From the NCBI RefSeq assembly GCF_900106565.1, contig NZ_FNNJ01000012.1:39043-103042 (forward strand): a DNA stretch of 64,000 bases, in the 5' to 3' direction. Position numbers and translations under genes: made by a program. Within the stretch, counting starts at the first letter, position 1; the number at the start of each line of letters is the position of its first letter. Below the pieces are notes generated by a model that was given only the letters and a program-made list of their open reading frames with translations, did no database searches and was not told where the DNA came from. Source of the stretch: Lutibacter oricola (GTDB lineage Bacteria > Bacteroidota > Bacteroidia > Flavobacteriales > Flavobacteriaceae). Of the stretch, positions 26,568 to 37,003 are shown one piece after another.

Positions 26568-29375
26568 GTGAATTTTATTAAATCTACCTACATATTTTTT
26601 ATCTTTTTTAGTGTAACAGTTATAAAAGCACAAGAATTACCTCCTATAGTTAATTATACACCTCAAGATTATTCAGGAAGAAATCAAAATTGGAAAATAG
26701 ATCAATCTTCAGAAGGTTATTTATATATTGGTAATAACAGTGGCTTGTTGGAATATAATGGAGCAAATTGGAGTTTGTACCCAACCAAAAATAATTCAAG
26801 TATAAGAGCCGTAAAAATTATTAAGAATAAAATTTTTACAGGTTGTTATATGGATTTTGGTTATTGGTTAAAAAATGACTTTGGAAATTTATGTTACATT
26901 TCATTAATAAATAAGCTAGATAAACCTTTATTAGAAGATGAAACATTCTGGAATATTTTAAATTTTGAAGAGTATGTTTTATTTCAATCGCTAAGTAGAA
27001 TCTACATTTATAGTGTAAAAGACGAAACTTTTAAGGTAATTGAAGCACCATCTAAAAGAGCTGTGTTATTTAAAGTAGGAGATTATGTTTACTTTCAAAA
27101 ATCTAACGAAGGAATTTTTAGGATTGAAAATGGAAAAGCAGTTTTAGTGTCGGATAATGAGGTAGTTAAAAATCAAGAAATTATTGGAGCTTTTTTTGTA
27201 GATAAAAAACCTCTTTTTATAACAAACAATGGCAAGTTTTATTTTTTTGAAGACAATAAGGTTGTAAAATGGAATGTAAATTCTGAAGAAGAGTTAAAGA
27301 ACCGTAATATATATAGTAGTTTACAATTGTCTGACGGAAGTTTTGTATTGGGTACTGTTTCCAATGGGCTGTATCATATAGATTCAAAAGGTGGATTACT
27401 TAAAAATATTAATAAAGAAAATGGTCTTTTAAACAATACTGTATTGTGTGTTTATGAGGATATAGACAAAAACGTATGGTTAGGTTTAGATAATGGTGTT
27501 TGTACTATAAATTTAAATTCACCTTTTAATGTGTATAATGATGTTAAGGGGAATTTAGGTTCGGTTTATGCATCTGTAATTTATAAAAATAAACTCTACT
27601 TGGGTACCAATCAAGGTTTGTTTTATACTACGCTAAACTCTAATAAAGAGCCAGTTTTTATTAAAAATACGCAAGGACAAGTATGGTTTTTAAAAGTGGT
27701 AGATAATACATTATTCTGCGGTCATAATACTGGAACTTTTACAATAAAAGATAATAAAGCAACTAAAATATCAGATTTTCCTGGAGCTTGGGATGTTAAA
27801 AAAATAGAAGGACAAGAAAACTTGTTATTGCAAGGGAATTATAATGGAATTTGTGTTTTAGAAAAAGTAAATACTAAATGGAAATTTAGAAATAAAATTG
27901 AAGGTTTTGATATTTCTAGTCGATTTTTTGAATTTATAGCTCCTACTGAATTATTAATTAATCACGAGTATAAAGGTGTTTTTAGAATTAAGTTTAATAA
28001 TGAATTAACTAAAGTAATTTCTAAAATAAAATCAAAACCTTTTGGTGAAGAATCTAGTTTAGTAGTTTTTAATAATACTATTTTACACGCTTCAAATAAC
28101 GGTGTTTTTAAATTTAGCAAAAAGAAGAACGATTTTGTGAAGGACACCATTTTATCTTCATTATTATATTCAGAGAATAATCCGATTAAAGGAAATTTAA
28201 TCTCGGATAATACCAATAAATTATGGGGGTTTTCAAATAATAATATTGTTTTTGTAAAACAAGATGCTTTTAATAATAAACCTAAAAGAATTAATATTCC
28301 TGTAGAAAAATCATACAATTCAAGTATGGTTATTGCTGGTTTCGAAAATTTAAGGCATATACAAAATGAAGAATATTTAGTTGGTAATTCAAGTGGTTTT
28401 ACTGTTTTAAATACAGATAGAATAAAAACCAACTCTTATAACGTAGCAATAAATTCAGTATACAAGCAAGAGTTAAATTATAATAAACAACAATTAGCTC
28501 TAAACAAAACAAATAGCTTAAAGGCAACTGAAAATAATGTATACATTGCTTTTAGCGTGCCTGTATACGATAAAAATACAGAGGTTAATTACCAATACAG
28601 ATTAAAAGGTTTTTACGATGAATGGGGAAGCTGGTCTAATGAATCTAGTACTTCATTTAAAAACTTACCTTTTGGAACTTATAATTTTGAAGTAAAAGCG
28701 AAAATAGGAAATAAGATTTCAGAAAATATTGCAACATATTCATTTAGAATAGAAAGACCATGGTATTTATCTAACATAGCTATAGTATTGTATTCTATTA
28801 CTTTTATTCTACTATTTTTATTAGTTCATAATTTGTATAAGCGTTATTTTAATAAGCAAAAATTAGCACTAGTAAAAAAGAAGCAAAGAGAGTTTGCAGT
28901 TTCTCAATTAGAGAGTGATAAGGTTATAATGAAGTTGAAGAATGAAAAGTTAAAAAATGAAGTAGATAGTAAAACCAGAGAATTATCTGTTTCAACAATG
29001 AGTATTATTAAAAAGAATGAATTACTTAACACTATAAAAAAAGAATTACTAGTGTTAAAAAGCAATAAAGAAATAACACCTGTTATAAAAATTATAAATA
29101 AAAATCTTTCACCAAATAGTGATTGGGAAATGTTTGAAGAAGCATTTAATAATGCCGACACTGATTTTTTAAAGAAAATAAAAGAGATTCATCCAAATTT
29201 AACTCCAAACGATTTAAGATTGTGTGCTTATTTGCGTTTAAATCTTTCTTCTAAAGAAATAGCTCCTTTATTAAATATTTCACCTCGAAGTGTTGAGATA
29301 AAACGTTACAGATTGCGAAAAAAAATTGAGTTACCTCACGAAAAAAGCCTTGTAGAGTATATTTTAGAAATTTAA
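26568..29375 (+). CDS. Propeller/Y_Y_Y membrane-bound LuxR-type regulator of the laminarin locus
   Basis: The start is a GTG at 26568. It is the only start that keeps the signal peptide (MNFIKSTYIFFIFFSVTVIKAQ), and the next in-frame ATG lies far inside the protein. The 935 residues divide into a periplasmic beta-propeller with two-component-regulator repeats (about 25-600, for example NVWLGLDNGVCTINLNS), a Y_Y_Y domain (about 640-735, YQYRLKGFYDEWGSWS), one membrane helix (about 741-765), a charged coiled coil (about 775-850), and a C-terminal LuxR helix-turn-helix (LTPNDLRLCAYLRLNLSSKE, IAPLLNISPRSVEIKRYRLR). There is no kinase or receiver domain, so it is a one-component sensor, unlike hybrid two-component PUL regulators. 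Position 277 bp upstream of the laminarin susC suggests that it senses laminari-oligosaccharides and activates the operon. Confidence 0.88.
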   Translation: MNFIKSTYIFFIFFSVTVIKAQELPPIVNYTPQDYSGRNQNWKIDQSSEGYLYIGNNSGLLEYNGANWSLYPTKNNSSIRAVKIIKNKIFTGCYMDFGYWLKNDFGNLCYISLINKLDKPLLEDETFWNILNFEEYVLFQSLSRIYIYSVKDETFKVIEAPSKRAVLFKVGDYVYFQKSNEGIFRIENGKAVLVSDNEVVKNQEIIGAFFVDKKPLFITNNGKFYFFEDNKVVKWNVNSEEELKNRNIYSSLQLSDGSFVLGTVSNGLYHIDSKGGLLKNINKENGLLNNTVLCVYEDIDKNVWLGLDNGVCTINLNSPFNVYNDVKGNLGSVYASVIYKNKLYLGTNQGLFYTTLNSNKEPVFIKNTQGQVWFLKVVDNTLFCGHNTGTFTIKDNKATKISDFPGAWDVKKIEGQENLLLQGNYNGICVLEKVNTKWKFRNKIEGFDISSRFFEFIAPTELLINHEYKGVFRIKFNNELTKVISKIKSKPFGEESSLVVFNNTILHASNNGVFKFSKKKNDFVKDTILSSLLYSENNPIKGNLISDNTNKLWGFSNNNIVFVKQDAFNNKPKRINIPVEKSYNSSMVIAGFENLRHIQNEEYLVGNSSGFTVLNTDRIKTNSYNVAINSVYKQELNYNKQQLALNKTNSLKATENNVYIAFSVPVYDKNTEVNYQYRLKGFYDEWGSWSNESSTSFKNLPFGTYNFEVKAKIGNKISENIATYSFRIERPWYLSNIAIVLYSITFILLFLLVHNLYKRYFNKQKLALVKKKQREFAVSQLESDKVIMKLKNEKLKNEVDSKTRELSVSTMSIIKKNELLNTIKKELLVLKSNKEITPVIKIINKNLSPNSDWEMFEEAFNNADTDFLKKIKEIHPNLTPNDLRLCAYLRLNLSSKEIAPLLNISPRSVEIKRYRLRKKIELPHEKSLVEYILEI

Positions 29376-29541
29376 GCACTGCTACAAAGTAAAAAAACAC
29401 CTATACATTACCACAACATATAGCAAACTATAAGGTTATAGTGAAAATAATTTAACACTTTAATAACAAAAAAATAAAAGTTAAAACGAGTATTGAAGCC
29501 CTTGTTATTATTGGAAAGTATGCTAAATTAACAAGTAAATG

Positions 29542-29554
29542 TGTAAAATTTACA
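29542..29554. promoter_or_regulatory. Palindrome upstream of laminarin susC, operator candidate
   Basis: TGTAAA-A-TTTACA is a perfect 13-bp inverted repeat with flanks (AAATG before, TTT after) that extend the symmetry with a shift. It lies about 100 bp before the susC start, at a position suited to an activator. The LuxR-type regulator at 26568 or another protein could bind it. No second copy was found in the window. Confidence 0.3.
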
Positions 29555-29652
29555 TTTAAAAATAATTGTAGCTGTATGATTTTTGTATAGGTGTGTTTTA
29601 TAAAATGGATAAAGTTTAGAAGTAAATTTAACTAAACTTAATTATTCATTAT

Positions 29653-32600
29653 ATGAAATCATTTATTATAACATTTATTCTAAGTTTTATGGGCTTGTAT
29701 GTATCCGCCCAAACTTATGAATTAAAAGGAACCGTAACTGATGCTACCGGAATGCCTCTTCCAGGCGTAACTATAGTTGTGAAAGACACATCTAAAGGAG
29801 CATCTACAGATTTTGACGGAAACTTTATTATTGCTAATGTAAATAAAGGTGAAACACTTGTTTTCTCCTACATTGGTTTTTCAAATAAAGAAATTGTTGT
29901 CGAAAACTCAAACAAATTAAATGTACAATTAGCTGAAGACACTCAAAGCTTAGATGAGGTTGTTGTAATTGGTTATGGTACTCAAAAAGTAACTAAAGTT
30001 TCTGGTGCTATTTCAACAGTAAAAGCAGCTTCTATCGAAAAATTGAAACCTCTAAGAGTTGAAGAAGCATTACAAGGTAGTGCATCTGGAGTTTCAGTAA
30101 TTCAAGGTGGTGCTCCTGGAAGTAAACCAACTGTATTAGTACGTGGTATTCCTTCATTCTCAGGTGTAGATCCAGTAGTAATTATTGATGGTGTACCTCA
30201 AACATTAGATGATTTGAACTCAATTAGTTCTGCAGACATCGAATCTCTTAATATTTTAAAAGATGCAGCCTCTACAGCTATTTATGGTGTAAAAGGTGGT
30301 AATGGTGTTATTGTAGTAACTACTAAAGGAGGAAAAACAAATGAAAAAGCAGAATTTTCATTTAATACCTATACAGGTGTACAGTCTGTTTATAAAAAAG
30401 TAGGAGTTTTAAACGCAACAGAATATGCAACAATGCTTAATGAAGGTAGTGCAGCTGCTGGTGGAGAATTAATTTTTCCAAATATTTCTGGTTTAGGATT
30501 AGGAACAGATTGGCAAGATCAAGTTTTTAAAGATGCTCCAGTAACTTCTTATACATTATCTGCAAGAGGTGGAACAGAAAAAATAGGGTATTTCTTTTCT
30601 ACAGGTTATTTAAGTCAAGGTGGTATTGTTGGAGGTGAAGATAAATCTAACTTCAACAGAATGAATTTTACAGCAAATGTAGATTTTCAATTAACACCAA
30701 AATTAAAATTTATACTTAACTCTAGTTATGCAAATATTAAAAGTAAATCAGTTGCAGAAAACTCATTCAACTCTATTTTAGGTAACGCATTAAATTTCGA
30801 TCCTACGGTATCTGTTTATAATAACGATGCAAATGATTTTGCAACTTATGGTTATAGTAACTTATTGTTATCAGAAATTTTTAACCCAGTTCAACGTTTA
30901 GAAGATACTTATAATGAGAGTAATGGAGATAAATTTTATGGTAAATTCGAATTGCAATATGATATTTTAGAAAACCTTAAAATAACTTCTCGTTTTGGTT
31001 ATACTAAATGGGATCAAGTAGGAAAAAGTTTTACACCACTTGCATATTATGGACCAAATAACGTATCGAGTGATTATTATTCAGATGGTACAGTTAAAAC
31101 ACAAGAAGTAGATAATGGAGACGGAACAACAAGTGTTATTCCATCATTCCATAATAGTGTAACAGAAAGTACAGAATCCAGTTTTAATTATACTTTTGAA
31201 ACTTTTGCTAGTTACAATTTTGATATAAATGAAAAACATAATTTTGATGTTGTTTTAGGTATTTCTAGAAGTAAATCTACAGGAGATGGTTTTGGAACTA
31301 CAAGACAAGATGTAAGAGATAATTCTTGGAATTGGGCAGATATAAGTGCCGCAACAGGAGTTAATACAGAATTAAATACGGATGCTTATACAGGTTATAG
31401 CTACCAAAATTTAGAGCGTAGAAACGTATCTTACTTTAGTAGAATTAATTATGATTATGAAGGAAAATATTTAGCTTCATTTTCAGCAAGACGAGATGGT
31501 TCTATAGCTTTTGGTAACGATAACAAGTTTGCTAATTTTTATGCAGGATCTTTAGGTTGGGTTGTTTCTAGCGAAGATTATTTTAATTCAGATGTAATAG
31601 ATTTCTTAAAAGTAAGAGGTAGTTATGGTACTGTTGGTAACGAAAACGTAGACCCACAATATGTAAGTATTACAATTGGAGGTCCAAGTTATAATTCAAC
31701 AGCAAATAGTAATGGATATACATTTGGAACTGAGTTTGTTTCTGGAGCAACTGTAAATTCATTTAGCAATACAACACTTAGTTGGGAGGAACAAACACAA
31801 TACAATATTGGTTTCGATGCAACTATATTCGAAAATATTTCAATAACAGCAGATTACTTTAACAAATCTGTAGAAGGATTGTTATTTACAGATGCGCCAC
31901 CATTATACGCAGGTACCTCAGAGCCAGTAACATCTAATATTGGTAGTACAGAAAGTAAAGGTTTTGATTTTACTTTAGGATATAAAAATGCTAGAAGTAA
32001 CGAATTAAAATTCAATACATCAGTTACGTTTACATCTTCTAAAAACGAAGTTACAGAAACAAATAGTGATGGTACCGCATTTGTATCAGGAGGTTCTTAC
32101 TTCAACGGTCAAAGCCACGATGCAACACGTTTCCAAAAAGGATATACACCAGGTTATTTTTATGGATATATTACTGATGGATTATTCCAAAATCAATCTG
32201 AAATTGATGCGCACGCTTCTCAAGATGGTGCACAACCTGGAGATATTCGTTATGTTGATTTTAATAACGATGGAGTTATTGATGATGAAGATAAAACTGA
32301 AATTGGAGATCCATTTCCAGAGTTTACAATAGGATGGAACCTTAATTTAAATTATAAAAACTTCGATTTCGGTATGTTTACATATGCTTCAGTAGGTAAT
32401 GATATTTACAGAGCTTATGAACGTAACGCACAATACACAAATAAATTTAGAAATATTTTAGATAGATGGACAGGTGAAGGAACTACAAACGATGCTAATA
32501 ACCCTCGTTATTCTTTTTCAGACTCTAATAGTAATATTAGACCATCAGATAGATATGTTGAAGACGGAAGTTTTATAAAAGTTAAGAGTTTAATTTTAGG

Positions 32601-32796
32601 GTATACATTACCAGAATCTTCTTCTTCATTCTTTAGTAAAGTACGTGTTTACGGACAAGCTAAAAATTTATTAACACTTACAGATTACACAGGTTACGAC
32701 CCAGAAATTTCGGGAGGAATTTTAGATACAGGTGTAGATAGAGGTTCTTACCCACAAGCTAGAACATTTTTAGTTGGATTAGACCTTAAATTTTAA
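29653..32796 (+). CDS. SusC-like TonB-dependent transporter, laminarin locus
   Basis: The 1047-residue outer-membrane protein has a signal peptide (MKSFIITFILSFMGLYVSAQ), a carboxypeptidase-D regulatory-like domain (about residues 22-100: ELKGTVTDATGMPLPGVTIV) ending in LDEVVVIGYGTQK, a plug (about 115-225) with VLVRGIPSF and DAASTAIYGVKGGNGVIVVTTK, and a large barrel ending in FLVGLDLKF. It imports glucan oligosaccharides with its SusD partner, whose gene starts 20 bp later. The cargo is assigned from the downstream beta-1,3-glucanase genes. The gene begins a long rightward series of genes reaching 50394. Confidence 0.95.
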   Translation: MKSFIITFILSFMGLYVSAQTYELKGTVTDATGMPLPGVTIVVKDTSKGASTDFDGNFIIANVNKGETLVFSYIGFSNKEIVVENSNKLNVQLAEDTQSLDEVVVIGYGTQKVTKVSGAISTVKAASIEKLKPLRVEEALQGSASGVSVIQGGAPGSKPTVLVRGIPSFSGVDPVVIIDGVPQTLDDLNSISSADIESLNILKDAASTAIYGVKGGNGVIVVTTKGGKTNEKAEFSFNTYTGVQSVYKKVGVLNATEYATMLNEGSAAAGGELIFPNISGLGLGTDWQDQVFKDAPVTSYTLSARGGTEKIGYFFSTGYLSQGGIVGGEDKSNFNRMNFTANVDFQLTPKLKFILNSSYANIKSKSVAENSFNSILGNALNFDPTVSVYNNDANDFATYGYSNLLLSEIFNPVQRLEDTYNESNGDKFYGKFELQYDILENLKITSRFGYTKWDQVGKSFTPLAYYGPNNVSSDYYSDGTVKTQEVDNGDGTTSVIPSFHNSVTESTESSFNYTFETFASYNFDINEKHNFDVVLGISRSKSTGDGFGTTRQDVRDNSWNWADISAATGVNTELNTDAYTGYSYQNLERRNVSYFSRINYDYEGKYLASFSARRDGSIAFGNDNKFANFYAGSLGWVVSSEDYFNSDVIDFLKVRGSYGTVGNENVDPQYVSITIGGPSYNSTANSNGYTFGTEFVSGATVNSFSNTTLSWEEQTQYNIGFDATIFENISITADYFNKSVEGLLFTDAPPLYAGTSEPVTSNIGSTESKGFDFTLGYKNARSNELKFNTSVTFTSSKNEVTETNSDGTAFVSGGSYFNGQSHDATRFQKGYTPGYFYGYITDGLFQNQSEIDAHASQDGAQPGDIRYVDFNNDGVIDDEDKTEIGDPFPEFTIGWNLNLNYKNFDFGMFTYASVGNDIYRAYERNAQYTNKFRNILDRWTGEGTTNDANNPRYSFSDSNSNIRPSDRYVEDGSFIKVKSLILGYTLPESSSSFFSKVRVYGQAKNLLTLTDYTGYDPEISGGILDTGVDRGSYPQARTFLVGLDLKF

Positions 32797-32816
32797 TAAC
32801 CATAAAATAATACAGT

Positions 32817-34313
32817 ATGAAAAGTATAAAAAATAGTATTGGATTAATCATCATACTTTCAATCTTTATGGGTTGTTCAGATGTAGTTGATTTCGATCCG
32901 CATGACGAATATAATGTAACGGAGTTAGATTATTTAAAAACAGCAGATGATTACGAAACTATGGCTGTTAGTTGTTACACACCAACACAATGGTTAAACC
33001 AAATAGTTGTGGTTGGAGATATTGCTTCAGATAATGCAGTTGCAGGAGGAGAAAATGCTTCAGATGTTATTGCCTTACAGCAAATAGATGATTTTGAAGT
33101 GTTAACAAACAATAGTACGCTTGAAGACTTATATCTTTCTGCTTATGAAGGTATAAATAGAACCAACTATTTAATTGCCTATAAAGATGTAAATCTTGCA
33201 GGAGAAACTATTGAGTTTGAAGGTAAAGAAGCTCTTTTTGGTGAAGTTTATTTTTTAAGAGCATATTACTATTTCAATTTAGTAAAAATGTTTGGAGACG
33301 TTGTTCTTTTTACGGATCGTAAATTAGGATTAGAAGATTTTGGTTCTTTACAAAGATCTCCAAAGGAAGATGTTTACGCACAAATTGAGGCAGATTTGTT
33401 AAACGCAATTAGTGTGTTACCAACAACTGCAGCGCAACAAGGGCGAATTACAAAATATGCTGCACAGGCTTTACTTGGAAAAGTTTATTTATATGAAGAA
33501 AAATTCTCAGAGTCTGCTGCAATGTTAGAAAATGTTGTAAACGGACCATTTACTTTGGTAGAAAATTTTGACGATATCTTTTTATTAGCTGGAGAAAACG
33601 GAACAGAATCTGTTTACGAAGTTCAATACTCAAATGGTCAACCTTATTACAATTGGGGAGGTCAAACAAGAGGTCAAGGTAATTATGCTGTACAACAGTG
33701 TGGTGTTAGAGGATTTAGCGGAAGTGCAGATATGCCTTATAACGCAGGTTGGAGTACTAATTTACCAACTCAAGATTTAGCTGCTGCTTATGAAGAAGGT
33801 GATCAAAGAAAAAACGCTACAGTTTTTGATGTTGCTGCTTACGCTAATAACAATCCAAGTTTTGGAATAACGTTTCAAGAAGCACCTTATAAAAATACAG
33901 GTTTATACAATAAAAAGTATTTGCCAAGAAAAGGACAAACAAGCGGACAAGTTGAGTTGAATTACGAAAACAATCAACGTACAATTAGATATTCAGATGT
34001 GTTGTTAATGGCTGCCGAAGCAAATTTAAGAGGAGCCGCAGTTAACCAAGCAAAAGCACAAGCTTATTTAGATATGGTACGTGATAGAGCTTTTGGAGAT
34101 GAAGACCACAGAGTTACAGCTACAGTACAAGCAGTTTGGGACGAAAGACGCTTAGAGTTAGCAATGGAAGGTGATCGTTTTTTCGATTTAGTAAGAACAG
34201 GACAAGCTTCTAGTATATTAGGAAGTGGTTATAACGCAGCTACAAACGGACTTTTCCCAATTCCACAAAGTGAAATTGAAGTTTCAGGCTTATCTCAAAA
34301 TGCGGGATACTAA
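32817..34313 (+). CDS. SusD-like glycan-binding lipoprotein, laminarin locus
   Basis: The 498-residue lipoprotein (FMGC, Cys20, followed by SDVVDFD) is a SusD/RagB family member. It has YFLRAYYYFNLVKMFGDVVLF in the helical core, the C-terminal IRYSDVLLMAAEANLRG and WDERRLELAMEGDRFFDLVRTG, and ends in LFPIPQSEIEVSGLSQNAGY. It pairs with the SusC protein encoded just upstream and should bind beta-1,3-glucan at the cell surface. The acidic residues near the lipidated cysteine agree with surface export. Confidence 0.95.
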   Translation: MKSIKNSIGLIIILSIFMGCSDVVDFDPHDEYNVTELDYLKTADDYETMAVSCYTPTQWLNQIVVVGDIASDNAVAGGENASDVIALQQIDDFEVLTNNSTLEDLYLSAYEGINRTNYLIAYKDVNLAGETIEFEGKEALFGEVYFLRAYYYFNLVKMFGDVVLFTDRKLGLEDFGSLQRSPKEDVYAQIEADLLNAISVLPTTAAQQGRITKYAAQALLGKVYLYEEKFSESAAMLENVVNGPFTLVENFDDIFLLAGENGTESVYEVQYSNGQPYYNWGGQTRGQGNYAVQQCGVRGFSGSADMPYNAGWSTNLPTQDLAAAYEEGDQRKNATVFDVAAYANNNPSFGITFQEAPYKNTGLYNKKYLPRKGQTSGQVELNYENNQRTIRYSDVLLMAAEANLRGAAVNQAKAQAYLDMVRDRAFGDEDHRVTATVQAVWDERRLELAMEGDRFFDLVRTGQASSILGSGYNAATNGLFPIPQSEIEVSGLSQNAGY

Positions 34314-34331
34314 TAATTTAAAAACTTAATT

Positions 34332-36992
34332 ATGAAACAAATAAAATATTTAATAAGTGCTATTTTTCTTTTTGCAGCTGTTTGGAGTTGTACAGAAGAT
34401 GAATTAGGTAACGCTGATTTTGTAGATACAATAGTTGCTCCAACAGAAGTTTCGGCAATGTTTAATGTAACTCAAGATAATACAGGGTTGGTTACAATTG
34501 CACCAACAAGTCAAGGAGCAGTAACTTATACTGTAGATTTAGGTGATGGTTCAGATCCAATAACCCTTAAGCAAGGAGAAAGTATTAAAAACATTTTTGC
34601 TGAAGGTGAATATCAAGTTAAAATAACAGCTATAGGAGTAACAGGTTTAACAACTTCCGTAACACTTCCTTTAGTAGTATCATTTAAAGCACCAGAAAAT
34701 TTAGTGGTAGAAATTTTAAATGATGAAGCTGTATCAAAACAAGTTAATGTTACTGCAACGGCAGATAATGCTATTAATTTCGATGTTTATTTTGGAGTAG
34801 AAGGTGTAACAGAGCCAATTACAGGTGTTATTGGTGAAACAGTTTCTTATGTGTATCCAGAACCTGGTATTTACACAATTAAAGTAGTTGCAAAAGGAGC
34901 AGCTATAGAGACTACAGAATATATAGAAGAGTTTGAAGTAACTGAAATTGAAGAGCCACTTGAAAAAGCACCAACACCTCCTTATAGAAATGAAGTAGAC
35001 GTAGTGTCTATTTTTAGTGATGCATATACAAATATTACTGTAAATGAATGGAATCCAGGTTGGGGACAATCTACAACATTAACTGATTTTGAAGTTGATG
35101 GAGATAATATTTTAAAATACGATTTTTTAAACTATACAGGTATTGTAACGGATTATGACAATCCAACAAATCTTGCTCAAATGGAATTTGTTCATTTTGA
35201 TTATTGGACAAATGATGCTGAAAGTTTATCACTTAAAATAGTGAACACAAGTCAAGCTGATGGTACGCCAGAAAAAGAATCTGAAATAGCAGTAGGAGAT
35301 ATTACAGCAGGTGAGTGGGTAAGTGTAGAAATACCTTTATCTGATTTTACAACAAATATGTCTGGAGTAACTCAATTCTTATTTGTTTCAAACGGAGTAA
35401 CGGTATTTATAGACAACTTCTATTTCTACAAACAACCAACAACAGTTTCTGAAGGAATTGTAGGTGTTTGGAAATTAGCACCAATTGCAGGAGCCTTAAA
35501 AGTAGGTCCAAATCCAAATGATGGTAGCTGGTGGGCTAATTCAGCTGAAGATGTTACAGGTAGAGATTGTTTATTTGACGATTCTTATGTGTTTGGAGCT
35601 GACGGAACGTTTAAAAATATTTTAGACGGAAGTACTTGGGTCGAAGGATGGCAAGGAGGTTCAGATTCTTGTGCAACTCCAGTAGCACCGCACGATGGAT
35701 CAAATCCAGCAACATTTGTTTATGATGAAGCGGCAGGTAAAGTAACGTTAAATGGTTTAGGTGCTTATTTAGGTATTCCTAAAGCCTATGATGGTGGCGA
35801 GTTAGGAAGCCCTGCAGATGCTCCTTCAGCAATAAATTATGATGTTACACTTTCTAATAATGATAGTGCAATGACTGTTGTTGTTAATATTGGAAGTGGA
35901 TATTGGACTTTTGAATTAGTTAAAGATGGAGCTCCAGCTTATTCGCCTTTAGAAGGTACTTGGGTTGTTGCACCAGAAGCAGGTTCATTAGGTGTAGGTC
36001 CTGGTCAAGGAGATACTTCTTGGTGGACTATTGATGCGGCAGGAGTAACTCAAAGAGCTTGTTTCTTCGATGATACATTTGTATTTGGAGCTGATGGTTC
36101 TTTTATGAATGTTTTAGGTGCAGATACTTGGATTGAAGGATGGCAAGGTGGAACTGACGCTTGTGGAGTTCCTGTAGCACCGCACGATGGAATGAATCCA
36201 GCAACGTATACTTATGATGAAGCTGCAGGTAAATTAACATTAAATGGTATTGGAGCATATTTAGGTATTCCTAAAGCATATAATGAAGGGGAATTGGCTT
36301 CTCCAGCAGATGCACCAGCTTCAATAACATATGATGTAACACTAGCAAACAACGATTCAGAAATGACTGTTGATATTTGGGTTGGTGGAGACGCTTGGTG
36401 GAGATTTAAAATGGTAAAAGAAGGAACTTCTACAGGTGGAGGATCTGGAACTGGTGGTGGAACATCAAGTGGTACACAAATAGATTTACCAGTTGATTTT
36501 GAGAGTGCAACTATCGATTATACTTTAACCGATTTTGGTGAAAATTTATCTTCTATAGTTGAAGATCCTACTAATGCAAGTAATACAGTCGCAAAAGTAG
36601 TGAAAACTGCAGCTGCAACAACTTGGGCAGGTACTACAATTGGTACTGATACTGGTTTTGCAACAAATATTCCTATCTCGTTAACTAATTCTATAATTAC
36701 AGTTCGTGTTTGGTCTCCAGATGCTGGTGCTCCAATTCGTTTAAAAATAGAAGATGCAAATGATGCAACTCATACTTGTGAAACAGAAGTAAATACTACT
36801 GTAGCAGGAGGTTGGGAAACAATAGAATTTGACTTTACAAATCAAGCGACAGGAACGGAGCTTTTAAGTGTAGGTTTAGATAATGGTTGGGTTTATAACA
36901 AAGCATCTATCTTTTTCAATTTTGGAACAGATGGAGCAACTGCAGGTGAGAAAACGTATTACTTTGATGATGTAATATTTATCAATAATTAA
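34332..36992 (+). CDS. Large surface glycan-binding lipoprotein with duplicated module
   Basis: The 886-residue lipoprotein (VWSC, Cys20, followed by TEDELGNADF) has no catalytic motif. In order: two PKD-like domains (about residues 35-125 and 126-205), a beta-sandwich (about 215-372), two tandem copies of a module of about 160 residues (about 373-535 and 538-698), a Gly/Ser/Thr linker (GGGSGTGGGTSSG), and a C-terminal carbohydrate-binding-like sandwich (about 718-886) ending in YYFDDVIFINN. The module copies share VFGADGxFxN, W(V/I)EGWQGG, PVAPHDG and GAYLGIPKAY. Position after SusD marks it as the surface glycan-binding protein of the laminarin system. A distantly similar module occurs in the GH16 protein encoded next. 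Confidence 0.85.
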   Translation: MKQIKYLISAIFLFAAVWSCTEDELGNADFVDTIVAPTEVSAMFNVTQDNTGLVTIAPTSQGAVTYTVDLGDGSDPITLKQGESIKNIFAEGEYQVKITAIGVTGLTTSVTLPLVVSFKAPENLVVEILNDEAVSKQVNVTATADNAINFDVYFGVEGVTEPITGVIGETVSYVYPEPGIYTIKVVAKGAAIETTEYIEEFEVTEIEEPLEKAPTPPYRNEVDVVSIFSDAYTNITVNEWNPGWGQSTTLTDFEVDGDNILKYDFLNYTGIVTDYDNPTNLAQMEFVHFDYWTNDAESLSLKIVNTSQADGTPEKESEIAVGDITAGEWVSVEIPLSDFTTNMSGVTQFLFVSNGVTVFIDNFYFYKQPTTVSEGIVGVWKLAPIAGALKVGPNPNDGSWWANSAEDVTGRDCLFDDSYVFGADGTFKNILDGSTWVEGWQGGSDSCATPVAPHDGSNPATFVYDEAAGKVTLNGLGAYLGIPKAYDGGELGSPADAPSAINYDVTLSNNDSAMTVVVNIGSGYWTFELVKDGAPAYSPLEGTWVVAPEAGSLGVGPGQGDTSWWTIDAAGVTQRACFFDDTFVFGADGSFMNVLGADTWIEGWQGGTDACGVPVAPHDGMNPATYTYDEAAGKLTLNGIGAYLGIPKAYNEGELASPADAPASITYDVTLANNDSEMTVDIWVGGDAWWRFKMVKEGTSTGGGSGTGGGTSSGTQIDLPVDFESATIDYTLTDFGENLSSIVEDPTNASNTVAKVVKTAAATTWAGTTIGTDTGFATNIPISLTNSIITVRVWSPDAGAPIRLKIEDANDATHTCETEVNTTVAGGWETIEFDFTNQATGTELLSVGLDNGWVYNKASIFFNFGTDGATAGEKTYYFDDVIFINN
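35449..36420 (+). repeat. Tandem duplication encoding two ~160-residue modules
   Basis: Two adjacent stretches (about 35449-35935 and 35945-36420) encode modules that agree along their whole length, for example GWQGGSDSCATPVAPHDG versus GWQGGTDACGVPVAPHDG. The DNA is also similar but clearly diverged, so the duplication is not recent. Each module has a conserved WW and a pair of cysteines. Confidence 0.85.
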
Positions 36993-37003
36993 AATATACA
37001 ATA

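Noticed and set aside
27962..28432. 156-residue minus-strand frame inside the propeller regulator
   Set aside because: No leader or motif, and the plus-strand propeller reading is continuous across it.
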